A DNA stretch of 24,428 nucleotides. Source: Bacteroidota bacterium (GTDB lineage: Bacteria; Bacteroidota; Bacteroidia; JAADEI01). Within the stretch, counting starts at the first letter, position 1. The number at the start of each line of letters is the position of its first letter. The notes beneath the pieces are model-generated. The model was not told where the DNA came from. It ran no database searches and saw nothing but the letters and a program-made list of their open reading frames with translations. The position numbers and the translations under genes are program-made. Positions 6,875 to 14,221 of this stretch are shown here, one piece after another. The DNA lies in the NCBI GenBank assembly GCA_024280615.1, contig JAJRPU010000094.1, positions 1 to 24,428 on the forward strand, read 5' to 3'.

Positions 6875-7285
6875 TTACTTCTCTCCCTTAAACACAACTG
6901 CATTATTCTCTGTTTCTTCAAGGTATATTTCTAAATCAAATTTATCTGGGATTAAGTTTCTCAATCGTCTCCAGAGGACTCTGGCAAGGTTTTCAGTGGA
7001 TGGTTGCAAACTCTGAAACTCCGGAACATCAAGATTTAAATTCTTATGGTCAAAATCTTTTAACACTTCCCTTATTATCTGCTTGAGTTCAGACAGATTC
7101 ATAACGAACCCAGTTGTTGGGTCTATCTCCCCAGTAACTCTAACTTCCAGAAGATAGTTGTGTCCATGATAATTCTTCCAAGAGCATTTTCCAAAGACTT
7201 CTCTGTTTTTGTCGTCGTCCCATTCTGGGTTAAACAACCTGTGAGCGGCAGCGAACCTCTCCCGCCTAATAATCGTTGCTTTCAT
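6875..7285 (-). CDS. queD: 6-pyruvoyl-tetrahydropterin synthase family, probable 6-carboxytetrahydropterin synthase
   Basis: The protein has 136 residues from the ATG at 7285 (MKATIIRRERFAAAH). A longer frame to 7324 would read through the divergent holB start and is not preferred. The T-fold enzyme converts 7,8-dihydroneopterin triphosphate to 6-carboxytetrahydropterin in queuosine/7-deazaguanine synthesis, or to related pterins. His15, His40 and His42 are the zinc ligands, Cys34 is the catalytic cysteine, FDHKNLN (Asp79-His80) completes the triad, and EETENN near 123-128 binds the pterin. The cysteine-to-HGH spacing is C-x5-HGH, as in eukaryotic PTPS, rather than the C-x3-HGH of E. coli QueD. 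The exact product is therefore not certain. It is the first gene of the leftward cluster and is divergent from holB. Confidence 0.88.
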   Translation of the reverse strand: MKATIIRRERFAAAHRLFNPEWDDDKNREVFGKCSWKNYHGHNYLLEVRVTGEIDPTTGFVMNLSELKQIIREVLKDFDHKNLNLDVPEFQSLQPSTENLARVLWRRLRNLIPDKFDLEIYLEETENNAVVFKGEK

Positions 7286-7289
7286 AACC

Positions 7290-7309
7290 TTGAAATTACT
7301 TAATTTCAA
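7290..7309. promoter_or_regulatory. Perfect 9+2+9 palindrome in the queD/holB divergent gap
   Basis: The arms TTGAAATTA and TAATTTCAA flank a central CT, giving a perfect inverted repeat of 20 bp. It fills most of the 28 bp between the divergent start codons (ATG at 7285 minus, ATG at 7314 plus). Each arm read towards its gene gives TAATTTCA ending 5 bp before the ATG, which is six of eight for the Bacteroidota -7 consensus TAnnTTTG. It could be a bidirectional promoter core, an operator, or both. Confidence 0.45.
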
Positions 7310-7313
7310 TTTT

Positions 7314-8408
7314 ATGAAGGACATTAGGCTTAGTGTACTACCTCACGAATATGTATCAGACGAACTTCGCAGACACGTGATTAATAGAAGAGACAGCGGG
7401 ACTTTCTTGTTGATTGGCGAAGATGCCCTTCCTTATGCTTTTGCTTTCGCACGGGCTTTGTTGTGTGAGTCTCCTGTTGAAGGGGACGCCTGTGGGTCCT
7501 GTCCAACGTGCAAGAAAACACGGAAAATACTGCATGCTGACTTAGTTTGGATAGTGCCTTCCGGAAAAGTAGAATCCATTAAGAAAGAGAAGGAAACGGG
7601 TCCTGAGGGAATGGCACTACTCATGGAAAAATGGGCGTCTGCCTTTAGGAAGAATCCTTTTCTAAGATATGAGGACTGGGCAGCAGAATTGAAAATCAAA
7701 AATCTTCACCTCCCCGTTGCTAATCTTCGTTACGCTATTGAGCAAATACACTACCGCCAATATGAAACCCTCCGAAAAGCCATTATCATTTGGGGGGCGG
7801 ATTTAATGGGTACAGGCGGAAACATAATGCTTAAGACTCTGGAGGAACCCCCCAAGGACAAATTCATCATTCTTGTAGCACGCAACAAATCAAACATTTT
7901 ACCCACAATCCGCTCAAGAAGTATAATCGTTACATTCCCCCCTCTCTCAGAAGAACAGCTAATAACCTTCCTGTCTTCTCAAATGGACATATCACCAGAG
8001 GAAGCTGTTACGGTCTCCGAATGGGGACGTGGTTCAATAAGCCTAACACTATCCTTGATTAAGGAAAACAGTAGGATTGCTAAGGGCAGGGCAATTGAAC
8101 TTTGGAACATTATTAATCAAAAGGGACCAGAGTGGCAGTTGTGGATAAACGCCTCCACTGAAAAAGTTGACAGCATTGCCACTGTGAAGGAAATTGTTAA
8201 ATGGATTCTCACAACTGTTGACCCACAATTTTCCCATCTGGGTCCCAAACACCTGCGAGTCCTTTCACAACCACAACCACTGAAAGAAATAATTGCTCTT
8301 GTGGAAGACGCACTATACTCACTTAACAGAAATGTTAATCCAAAACTAACTTTGCATTACTTACTTAATAGGCTTCATGAAGTATATAAGAAATACGTTG
8401 ATAACTAA
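7314..8408 (+). CDS. holB: DNA polymerase III delta' subunit
   Basis: The start is placed at the ATG at 7314; an in-frame TTG at 7290 lies inside the palindrome. The 364-residue protein is the delta' subunit of the clamp loader, which helps open the sliding clamp during replication. It is an AAA+ family member in which the Walker A loop is degenerate (IGEDALPYAFAFARALLC), as expected for delta'. The zinc module is clear: LLC followed by CGSCPTC, four cysteines spaced as in E. coli HolB. GTGGNIMLKTLEEPP is the conserved sensor/helix region, and ILPTIRSRS replaces the SRC motif with SRS. The C-terminal part is helical, as in the collar domain. The gene overlaps gldH by 32 bp. Confidence 0.9.
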   Translation: MKDIRLSVLPHEYVSDELRRHVINRRDSGTFLLIGEDALPYAFAFARALLCESPVEGDACGSCPTCKKTRKILHADLVWIVPSGKVESIKKEKETGPEGMALLMEKWASAFRKNPFLRYEDWAAELKIKNLHLPVANLRYAIEQIHYRQYETLRKAIIIWGADLMGTGGNIMLKTLEEPPKDKFIILVARNKSNILPTIRSRSIIVTFPPLSEEQLITFLSSQMDISPEEAVTVSEWGRGSISLTLSLIKENSRIAKGRAIELWNIINQKGPEWQLWINASTEKVDSIATVKEIVKWILTTVDPQFSHLGPKHLRVLSQPQPLKEIIALVEDALYSLNRNVNPKLTLHYLLNRLHEVYKKYVDN

Positions 8409-8871
8409 TGCTTTGGTAGCACTGTTGTGGGCTTGTCAGTTCTTTTCGTCCGGATATGTGTATTTCCAATGGCACGAATTCACTGACCGCACTTGGCGTT
8501 TGCATGACACATTGACATTTAATATTGTTGTAAGCGACACGTCCAGAACTTTTGACCTTGTGGTTACAGTTTCTGCAACAGATGATTATCAATGGCGAAA
8601 TCTAATTACCCAGATGATAGTTGAATATCCTGATGGCTACAAAGAACAACGACTGCTCAATCTTCCTCTGTCCTCAGACAAAGGTTTCTGGTACGGAAGG
8701 AAAGTGTCAGGATTCCACGAGATAGAGGTTCCTCTTGGGGAAATAAAATTCTCAGAAAAAGGAACCTACTCCTTTCATTTATTCCATTGGATGAGGGAAG
8801 CCGAGATAAAAGGGATTGCCCGAATAGGACTAGCCCTGAAGCCCATCTTAAAAACAGATGACCGTGAATAA
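8377..8871 (+). CDS. gldH: Gliding motility lipoprotein GldH
   Basis: The protein has 164 residues. The N-terminus MKYIRNTLITNALVALLWAC is a lipoprotein signal with Cys20 as the lipidation site. The mature part resembles GldH: a short beta-rich domain with 'WRLHDTLTFNI', 'DDYQWRNLITQMIVEYPDG', 'FWYGRKVSGFHE' and 'FSEKGTYSFHLFHWMRE'. GldH is needed for gliding and the type IX secretion machinery in Flavobacterium. It is anchored in an envelope membrane facing the periplasm, and its exact role is unknown. The gene starts inside the end of holB (32-bp overlap) and ends 14 bp into kdsA, so translation of the three is probably coupled. Its presence is among the strongest taxonomic hints in the window. 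Confidence 0.82.
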   Translation: MKYIRNTLITNALVALLWACQFFSSGYVYFQWHEFTDRTWRLHDTLTFNIVVSDTSRTFDLVVTVSATDDYQWRNLITQMIVEYPDGYKEQRLLNLPLSSDKGFWYGRKVSGFHEIEVPLGEIKFSEKGTYSFHLFHWMREAEIKGIARIGLALKPILKTDDRE

Positions 8872-9700
8872 AAAAGCATTTTCAGGAATTCCTAATCTAA
8901 AAGTAACAGATAACAGTTTCGTGTTAATTGCAGGACCATGTGTTGTGGAAGACGAAGAGATGCCACTCTTTGTTGCTAGAAAACTTAAAGAGATAACCAG
9001 CAAACTTGGAATACCCTTCATTTTCAAAGCATCTTACAAAAAAGCAAACAGGACCTCAGCAGATTCATTTATGGGAATTGGCGATGAGAAAGCTCTCAAA
9101 GTATTGGACAGAACAAGAAAAGAGGTTAACGTTCCTGTCTTAACTGACTATCATACGCCACAGGAAGCATTTTTAGCAGCGCAGTATGTTGATATCCTGC
9201 AAGTGCCTGCATTCCTCGCAAGGCAAACAGAACTCATTCAAGCAGGGGCTCAGACAGGAAAACCGCTTAACATCAAGAAAGGACAATTTATGTCTGGTGA
9301 AGTAATGAGACATGCAGTGGAAAAAGCAAAGCGAGCAGGAGCTACCAAAGTGTGGCTAACTGAACGGGGAACTTTCTTCGGGTACAATGACCTTGTAGTG
9401 GATTTCCGCAATATCGTAATTATGAAAAAATATGGCGATGCAGTTGTTTATGATTGCACTCATTCTGTTCAACAACCTTCCCTCCCACAGGGATTTAGCG
9501 GTGGACGCAGAGAATTCGTTTTACCATTAGCACGGGCAGCAATTGCAATAGGTGTTGATGCCCTCTTTATGGAAGTGCATCCAGAACCAGAGAAGGCACT
9601 GTCGGATGCCCCTTCGCAACTCCCTCTCGCTCAAATTGAACACGTTCTGCAGGAACTGCTTCACACTTTCAAAGCACTAACGCTAACCAGAAAAACCTAA
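8858..9700 (+). CDS. kdsA: 3-deoxy-8-phosphooctulonate (KDO-8-P) synthase
   Basis: The 280-residue TIM-barrel enzyme condenses phosphoenolpyruvate and arabinose 5-phosphate to KDO 8-phosphate, the first committed step to the KDO of the LPS inner core. Visible landmarks are LIAGPCVVEDEE, FKASYKKANRTS, TDYHTPQEA, DILQVPAFLARQTEL, NIKKGQF and WLTERGTFFGYNDLVVDFR. The four residues that bind metal in the Aquifex-type enzyme appear to be present: Cys28 in GPC, His202 in THSVQQP, Glu239 in FMEVHPEP and Asp250 in SDAPSQL. It is therefore probably the metal-dependent class rather than the E. coli class, which has Asn in place of the Cys. It is the last gene of the holB-gldH-kdsA overlap trio and converges with the M1 peptidase gene, 35 bp away. 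Confidence 0.95.
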   Translation: MTVNKKAFSGIPNLKVTDNSFVLIAGPCVVEDEEMPLFVARKLKEITSKLGIPFIFKASYKKANRTSADSFMGIGDEKALKVLDRTRKEVNVPVLTDYHTPQEAFLAAQYVDILQVPAFLARQTELIQAGAQTGKPLNIKKGQFMSGEVMRHAVEKAKRAGATKVWLTERGTFFGYNDLVVDFRNIVIMKKYGDAVVYDCTHSVQQPSLPQGFSGGRREFVLPLARAAIAIGVDALFMEVHPEPEKALSDAPSQLPLAQIEHVLQELLHTFKALTLTRKT

Positions 9701-9735
9701 TAGTAAGATAAATTCTATTCTCAAAACGTCTTGAA

Positions 9736-12318
9736 CTACTCATCTAATTCCAGAATGTCCTCCTTTAAGAAAGGAAATGCAGTGACTAGATAATCAATAA
9801 CTTCATCTCTAATATCAGCACTGACCCTTTCATAAATAGTTCTTTTCAAAGCCCTCCTAAATGCTTTCAATGCCCTTCTGTTCCATGGGTGAACTCTAAC
9901 TTCTATCAGGGTTTTAATGGTGTCAATGCCAGCCTTAATAACCTCAATATTGTTTGTTTTTAAATAAGTCCCGAGAGATGGATATAGCCAATTCCAAATC
10001 CAATAGTCATGGGCAAAGTGCCACAGTCCAGTAGTAACCCACTCAAATACCCCATCCTGATTATAGAAATATTTATTAACCAACCAGATTGCATCGTCCC
10101 ATACCACATGGGAAGTGTCTGAATACGTCCATTCTTGAAGGGCTTTCCATGCATTGACGGTATCTAACCTTGCCCACTTCTCAACCCATTCTAGTTTCAC
10201 AGAGGGATATTTTTCTTCATAAAACTGCTCTACAATAAAGTCTTCATCAACGGCATGGTGTGGCAGATACGAAACAGCTTGTTCCCTCACACTGTATGAC
10301 ATGTCCTCAGTAGCAATCACTCTTAGTGTATCATAAAAAAACTTCTTATGTTCTTTGTTCTCATTAACAAATCTGTTTATATGAACTATTGCGTCATTTC
10401 TGTTCTTATAAAATGGGTCTTTCAATGCAAGCCTAATCAATTGCATTGCAGTAGTCGAATCATATTTGGCAGATTTTGTGAATGCGGTTCTCTTAACTAT
10501 GGTTCTTCGTGCTATGGCAGGTAACTCGTAATCAGACAGAATGGCTTTAATCCATTCTTCCGGCATTCTATGTTCTATCTCTCCAACCAAAACATAATTA
10601 GGGTCTAACATTGCATAAACAATATGTTGTTGAAAGGGGATAGAAACTATGGCAAGAGTTTCCGCAGGAATGACTATGTTTTTATAAACCTTCCCTTTCT
10701 CTGTTTGTATAACAATCGGCAGTTTTAGCTCCCACGGTTCAATGCCCTCAGGAACGGTTCTCTGTTTGACTTTCACTATTAGAGAAGAAGCAGTTGTAGA
10801 ATAATCTACTTCAAGTACAGGGTGTCCCTCCTTGTAATACCAATCCATGAAGAAAGGACGCCAATCCAAACCAGAAACATCTTCAAAGGCAAGACGTAAA
10901 TGTTCAACCTCTGCACTACCATATTCCCTAATTTTCAGATAGTGGGACAGAGAGGCAAAAAAAGCAGAGTCACCAGCCAAGTAACGCAAGTAGTTTAATA
11001 TGGCTCCCCCTTTGTTGTATGAATGGGCGTCAAACATATCATCTCCCTGTTCATAGTGGAAGAACACAAGTGGACGCGTATGCCCTGATTTAGCATTCCA
11101 TATGTATCCAATAAGTGCTTGCTCTCGTAACACATCTGCAGAATCTCGTCCATACTTATATTCATACCAAAGATATTCTCCATAATCAGCAAACGATTCG
11201 TTAAGGGTTAGATGAGCCCAGGATTCGCAAGACACAAGGTTTCCAAACCAGTGATGAACCAATTCATGAGCCACAATATGCTCAATAGTTGATTCCATCA
11301 AATCTGTTTCTGTTTTATAAGCACCCGCACCAAAGAGTACTGAAGTGGTGTTTTCCATAGCTCCAGCAGTAAAGTGATAAACCCCTATCTGTGCATATTT
11401 ATCCCAAGGATACGGATATCTGAACAATTTAGAGAAATATGTGAGCATTTCTCTCGTATGAGGAAATATTCTCTTTGCCAGAGGCGCATATTTGGGGAAT
11501 AGATAATAACTAACTTCTTTTCCATTCCACGACGTATCAATCACTTTTTCGTAAGGACCAATAGCTACAAAGATGAGGTAGGCAGCATGGGGCTTGTCCT
11601 GAGCCCAGCAATCTGTTCTGGTGCCATCTGGATTGATTTGGGTCCATTGCAGGGTCCCATTACTTAAAGTAACAAATGAAGTGTCATCCACAGTAATACA
11701 TATATGTTGTGTTAAATGCTGATTTGGTTTGTCAATCAGTGGCAGCCACCAAGAATTCCATTCTGTTTCTCCTTGTGTCCAGGCGTGTGGTGGCATCAAT
11801 GGGTCCTTGCCAAGTGGATTGATGAAATAGAATCCACGGTCTCCAGCAACTGCCCTCCCACTAGTGTCAACGGGTGAAAAATTATTCTTGTATTTGATTT
11901 TAATCACCAGTGTGTCGTTCTTTTTGAAAGTGCGATTAAATTTAAATTTTATGTGCCTTTCATCGTAATCATACTTAAAGCCAACATTCTGGGGACTTAT
12001 CATTTCTATTGTATCAATTGTGAATTGTCTGGCATCAAGGATTAAAGAATCCATCGGATAGAAATGTGTTACCAATGTCAACGTGGCTTCGCCGAAAAGG
12101 TCTTGTGTTTTAAAGACCGGATGGATCTTTGCATCAATGTGAACTAACCGCCATAGAGTCGGGGCAGTTTCTTGATAGGGACCACTTTGATCTTCAACGC
12201 TATCCACCGTGGGATTATAAACAGTTATTGAAACCTGTGGTTTCTGAACTTTTCTTGGCGGGTCGCAACGCCACAAGAGCAACAATCCTAAGGTTAATAG
12301 CCCAATTCGTTTAATCAC
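9736..12318 (-). CDS. M1 family zinc aminopeptidase
   Basis: The protein has 860 residues. It begins with a hydrophobic export segment (residues 5-16) followed by Cys18. The pre-cysteine residues Leu-Trp-Arg are not a good lipobox, so lipoprotein status is uncertain, but export is likely. The N-terminal beta-domain reaches about residue 250. The substrate motif GAMEN is at 319-323, and the zinc site HELVH is at 351-355 followed by WFGN, with the third ligand Glu374 in LNESFADY, all in the canonical order. A middle beta-domain follows, then a C-terminal helical repeat region of about 280 residues, as in aminopeptidase N relatives. It removes N-terminal amino acids from peptides, probably in the periplasm. 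The start overlaps the end of the lysine transaminase gene by 4 bp (ATGA), so the two are translationally coupled. Confidence 0.9.
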   Translation of the reverse strand: MIKRIGLLTLGLLLLWRCDPPRKVQKPQVSITVYNPTVDSVEDQSGPYQETAPTLWRLVHIDAKIHPVFKTQDLFGEATLTLVTHFYPMDSLILDARQFTIDTIEMISPQNVGFKYDYDERHIKFKFNRTFKKNDTLVIKIKYKNNFSPVDTSGRAVAGDRGFYFINPLGKDPLMPPHAWTQGETEWNSWWLPLIDKPNQHLTQHICITVDDTSFVTLSNGTLQWTQINPDGTRTDCWAQDKPHAAYLIFVAIGPYEKVIDTSWNGKEVSYYLFPKYAPLAKRIFPHTREMLTYFSKLFRYPYPWDKYAQIGVYHFTAGAMENTTSVLFGAGAYKTETDLMESTIEHIVAHELVHHWFGNLVSCESWAHLTLNESFADYGEYLWYEYKYGRDSADVLREQALIGYIWNAKSGHTRPLVFFHYEQGDDMFDAHSYNKGGAILNYLRYLAGDSAFFASLSHYLKIREYGSAEVEHLRLAFEDVSGLDWRPFFMDWYYKEGHPVLEVDYSTTASSLIVKVKQRTVPEGIEPWELKLPIVIQTEKGKVYKNIVIPAETLAIVSIPFQQHIVYAMLDPNYVLVGEIEHRMPEEWIKAILSDYELPAIARRTIVKRTAFTKSAKYDSTTAMQLIRLALKDPFYKNRNDAIVHINRFVNENKEHKKFFYDTLRVIATEDMSYSVREQAVSYLPHHAVDEDFIVEQFYEEKYPSVKLEWVEKWARLDTVNAWKALQEWTYSDTSHVVWDDAIWLVNKYFYNQDGVFEWVTTGLWHFAHDYWIWNWLYPSLGTYLKTNNIEVIKAGIDTIKTLIEVRVHPWNRRALKAFRRALKRTIYERVSADIRDEVIDYLVTAFPFLKEDILELDE

Positions 12319-13640
12319 CCGAATACTTTTTTAAAGGTTTTTGTAAGCACATCTTTCAAGACTGCAACATCTTCCTCAGAAATAGTCAATGGTGGTCTGA
12401 ACCTGATTGCCTTGATTCCAGACTGCAAAAGAAGGGCACCTTCGTCAAGGGCAGTACTAATAACTTTGTTCCTCAATTCAGGGGAAGGCAAGTCAAACGC
12501 AATGAATGTTCCTCTACCACGGATATTCCTTAAAGGAAATTCTTGTGATAATTCAAACAAAACATCCATGATTTTCTTTCCTATCCGTGCATTGTGTTCC
12601 ACAAGATTCAATTCTTCTATGGTTTGCAAAATCTTCGTTGCCCTGACCATATCCACCAATGAACCGCCCCACGTGGAATTTATCCGACCCTTCACATGGA
12701 ATACATTATCAGGCACCTCATCAACACGTTCGCTAACCATTATTCCACACACCTGCATCTTTTTGCCGAATGCAATAATATCAGGCGAGACGCCGAAATG
12801 CTGGTGAGCCCAGAATTTGCCTGTTGCCGCAACTCCTGTTTGAACCTCATCAAAAATTAGCATTGCTTCGTTTTCATCAGCCAATTCACGAAGTGCCTTG
12901 AAAAACTCTGGTCTGAAGTGATTATCTCCCCCTTCCCCTTGAATAGGTTCAATAATTATAGCACATATATCATCCTTGTTTTGCCTGAAGGCTTCTTTCA
13001 TCTCCTCAATAGCCTGTTTCTCAAGTTGCTCAACTTCTTCCAGATGGTCTTCTAACGGAAAAGTTATCTTGGGATTAGTAATTCTTGGCCAGTTGAATTT
13101 AGCGAAATATTGAGTTTTTTCCGGGGTTGTATTAGTTAAAGAAAGCGTATATCCACTTCTGCCATGGAAGGCTTCTCTAAAATGCATTACTTGATGTCCT
13201 CGCTCTGTTCTATAGCCCTTCTGGAAATTCTTTCTAACTTTCCAGTCCATAGCGACTTTAAGGGCGTTTTCCACGGCAAGGGCTCCCCCTGCAATGAAGA
13301 ATAAATACTTAAAGCCATCTGGTAAGGCAACTCGCTCAAGGGTTTCCAGAAAAGTAGCCATCTGAACAGTATAGAAATCGGAATTAGAAGGATTTGTCAG
13401 TGCCGCTATCTCTAAATGCTTTCTGAATTCAGGGTCATCGTAGGCTTCGTGATTATGTCCAAGGGCAAGCGTGGCAAAAAAACCAAACATATCAAGGATT
13501 CTACGACCACTTATGGCATCATACAGATAAGTTCCCTTGCTTTTTTCCAAATCAGGAATTATTCTATAGCCCTCAATAAGCATGTGTCTGCCAACAACTT
13601 CAAGAACTTTCTCTGGCGGAACAGTAATTTTATACCGCAT
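12315..13640 (-). CDS. lat: L-lysine 6-transaminase (class III aminotransferase)
   Basis: The start is set at the ATG at 13640 (MRYKITVPPEK), giving 441 residues; an upstream in-frame start at 13682 would run through the putative promoter. It is a PLP fold type I class III transaminase. The motif FFIAGGALAVENALKVAMDW, followed by KVRKN, is characteristic of lysine epsilon-aminotransferases, which move the 6-amino group of L-lysine to 2-oxoglutarate and give 2-aminoadipate semialdehyde, which cyclises. IIIEPIQGEGGDNHF and IFDEVQTGVAATGKFWAHQ are the PLP aspartate region, and the PLP lysine lies in IIAFGKKMQ. RGRGTFIAFDLP lies near the C-terminus. The product enters lysine degradation or pipecolate-type synthesis. 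No dehydrogenase partner is in the window. It is upstream of and overlaps the M1 peptidase. Confidence 0.88.
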   Translation of the reverse strand: MRYKITVPPEKVLEVVGRHMLIEGYRIIPDLEKSKGTYLYDAISGRRILDMFGFFATLALGHNHEAYDDPEFRKHLEIAALTNPSNSDFYTVQMATFLETLERVALPDGFKYLFFIAGGALAVENALKVAMDWKVRKNFQKGYRTERGHQVMHFREAFHGRSGYTLSLTNTTPEKTQYFAKFNWPRITNPKITFPLEDHLEEVEQLEKQAIEEMKEAFRQNKDDICAIIIEPIQGEGGDNHFRPEFFKALRELADENEAMLIFDEVQTGVAATGKFWAHQHFGVSPDIIAFGKKMQVCGIMVSERVDEVPDNVFHVKGRINSTWGGSLVDMVRATKILQTIEELNLVEHNARIGKKIMDVLFELSQEFPLRNIRGRGTFIAFDLPSPELRNKVISTALDEGALLLQSGIKAIRFRPPLTISEEDVAVLKDVLTKTFKKVFG

Positions 13641-13668
13641 ATAGCTTTTATTTGGTTTTTGATTACAG

Positions 13669-13676
13669 CAAACATA
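13669..13676 (-). promoter_or_regulatory. Possible -7 box (TATGTTTG) for lysine transaminase
   Basis: TATGTTTG on the minus strand fits TAnnTTTG exactly and lies 28 bp before the ATG at 13640, in the 62-bp gap after the cysteine-paired protein gene. A TTTC 17 bp upstream is only a poor -33 candidate. Confidence 0.35.
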
Positions 13677-13702
13677 GAGCAAAAGGTATAAACGAAATAT
13701 CT

Positions 13703-14221
13703 TTATTTGTTCAGCTGTTCTCTCATATATTCGCTAATTTCCTTACGAGTTCCGTCTGGAAGCATTACATAACATCTACTTGTTGGTTGTTCACTTGATT
13801 TAGGAATGTTATCGCATACAACTACAGATCCTTCAGGTAATAAAATTCTATTTATTAATGCATAGTATTGATACTTTGAAATTTCAACGGTATCAAAGTG
13901 ACACTGCAAAGGTTTCTCCTCTTCAATTTTTCTAGCTGGGCATGAAACAACAATTCTGTAATACTTTCCCCCTTTTTTATAAATATGTTTTTCTGGCTTT
14001 TTTAAAGACTCATTCACAACTGTATCATCTTTATTATCTAAAACATAAACATAGACAGTATCGTACCTGCATTGCATTTGCTCCTGCAAATTTTTCATTG
14101 GTTGTGGACAAGACACGAACACTCTATATTTTTGATGCGTCTGCGCTTTTAAACTTATACTAAATGTAATTACAAAAAAAATGTATAGATAAAATATTAT
14201 TGGCCTTATCCTGCTCATCAT
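13703..14221 (-). CDS. Secreted protein with three cysteine pairs and an internal duplication
   Basis: The protein has 172 residues. Residues 6-24 are hydrophobic and a cleavage site is plausible after KAQ (26-27), so it is exported. The mature part contains six cysteines at 38, 51, 94, 107, 136 and 150, three pairs each 13 or 14 residues apart. The first two pairs lie in a clear internal repeat: YRVFVSCP...MQCRYDTV (32-56) and YRIVVSCP...LQCHFDTV (88-112). The third pair is in VVCDNIP...SRCYVMLPDG. Three disulfide-closed loops are likely. The gene overlaps the stop of the fibre-like gene by 4 bp (ATGA), so the two proteins are made together and may act together at the cell surface. I do not recognise the family. 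Confidence 0.75.
   Translation of the reverse strand: MMSRIRPIIFYLYIFFVITFSISLKAQTHQKYRVFVSCPQPMKNLQEQMQCRYDTVYVYVLDNKDDTVVNESLKKPEKHIYKKGGKYYRIVVSCPARKIEEEKPLQCHFDTVEISKYQYYALINRILLPEGSVVVCDNIPKSSEQPTSRCYVMLPDGTRKEISEYMREQLNK

Noticed and set aside
9701..9735. Terminator between convergent kdsA and M1 peptidase genes
   Set aside because: I could not find a convincing stem with a following T-run in the 35-bp gap.
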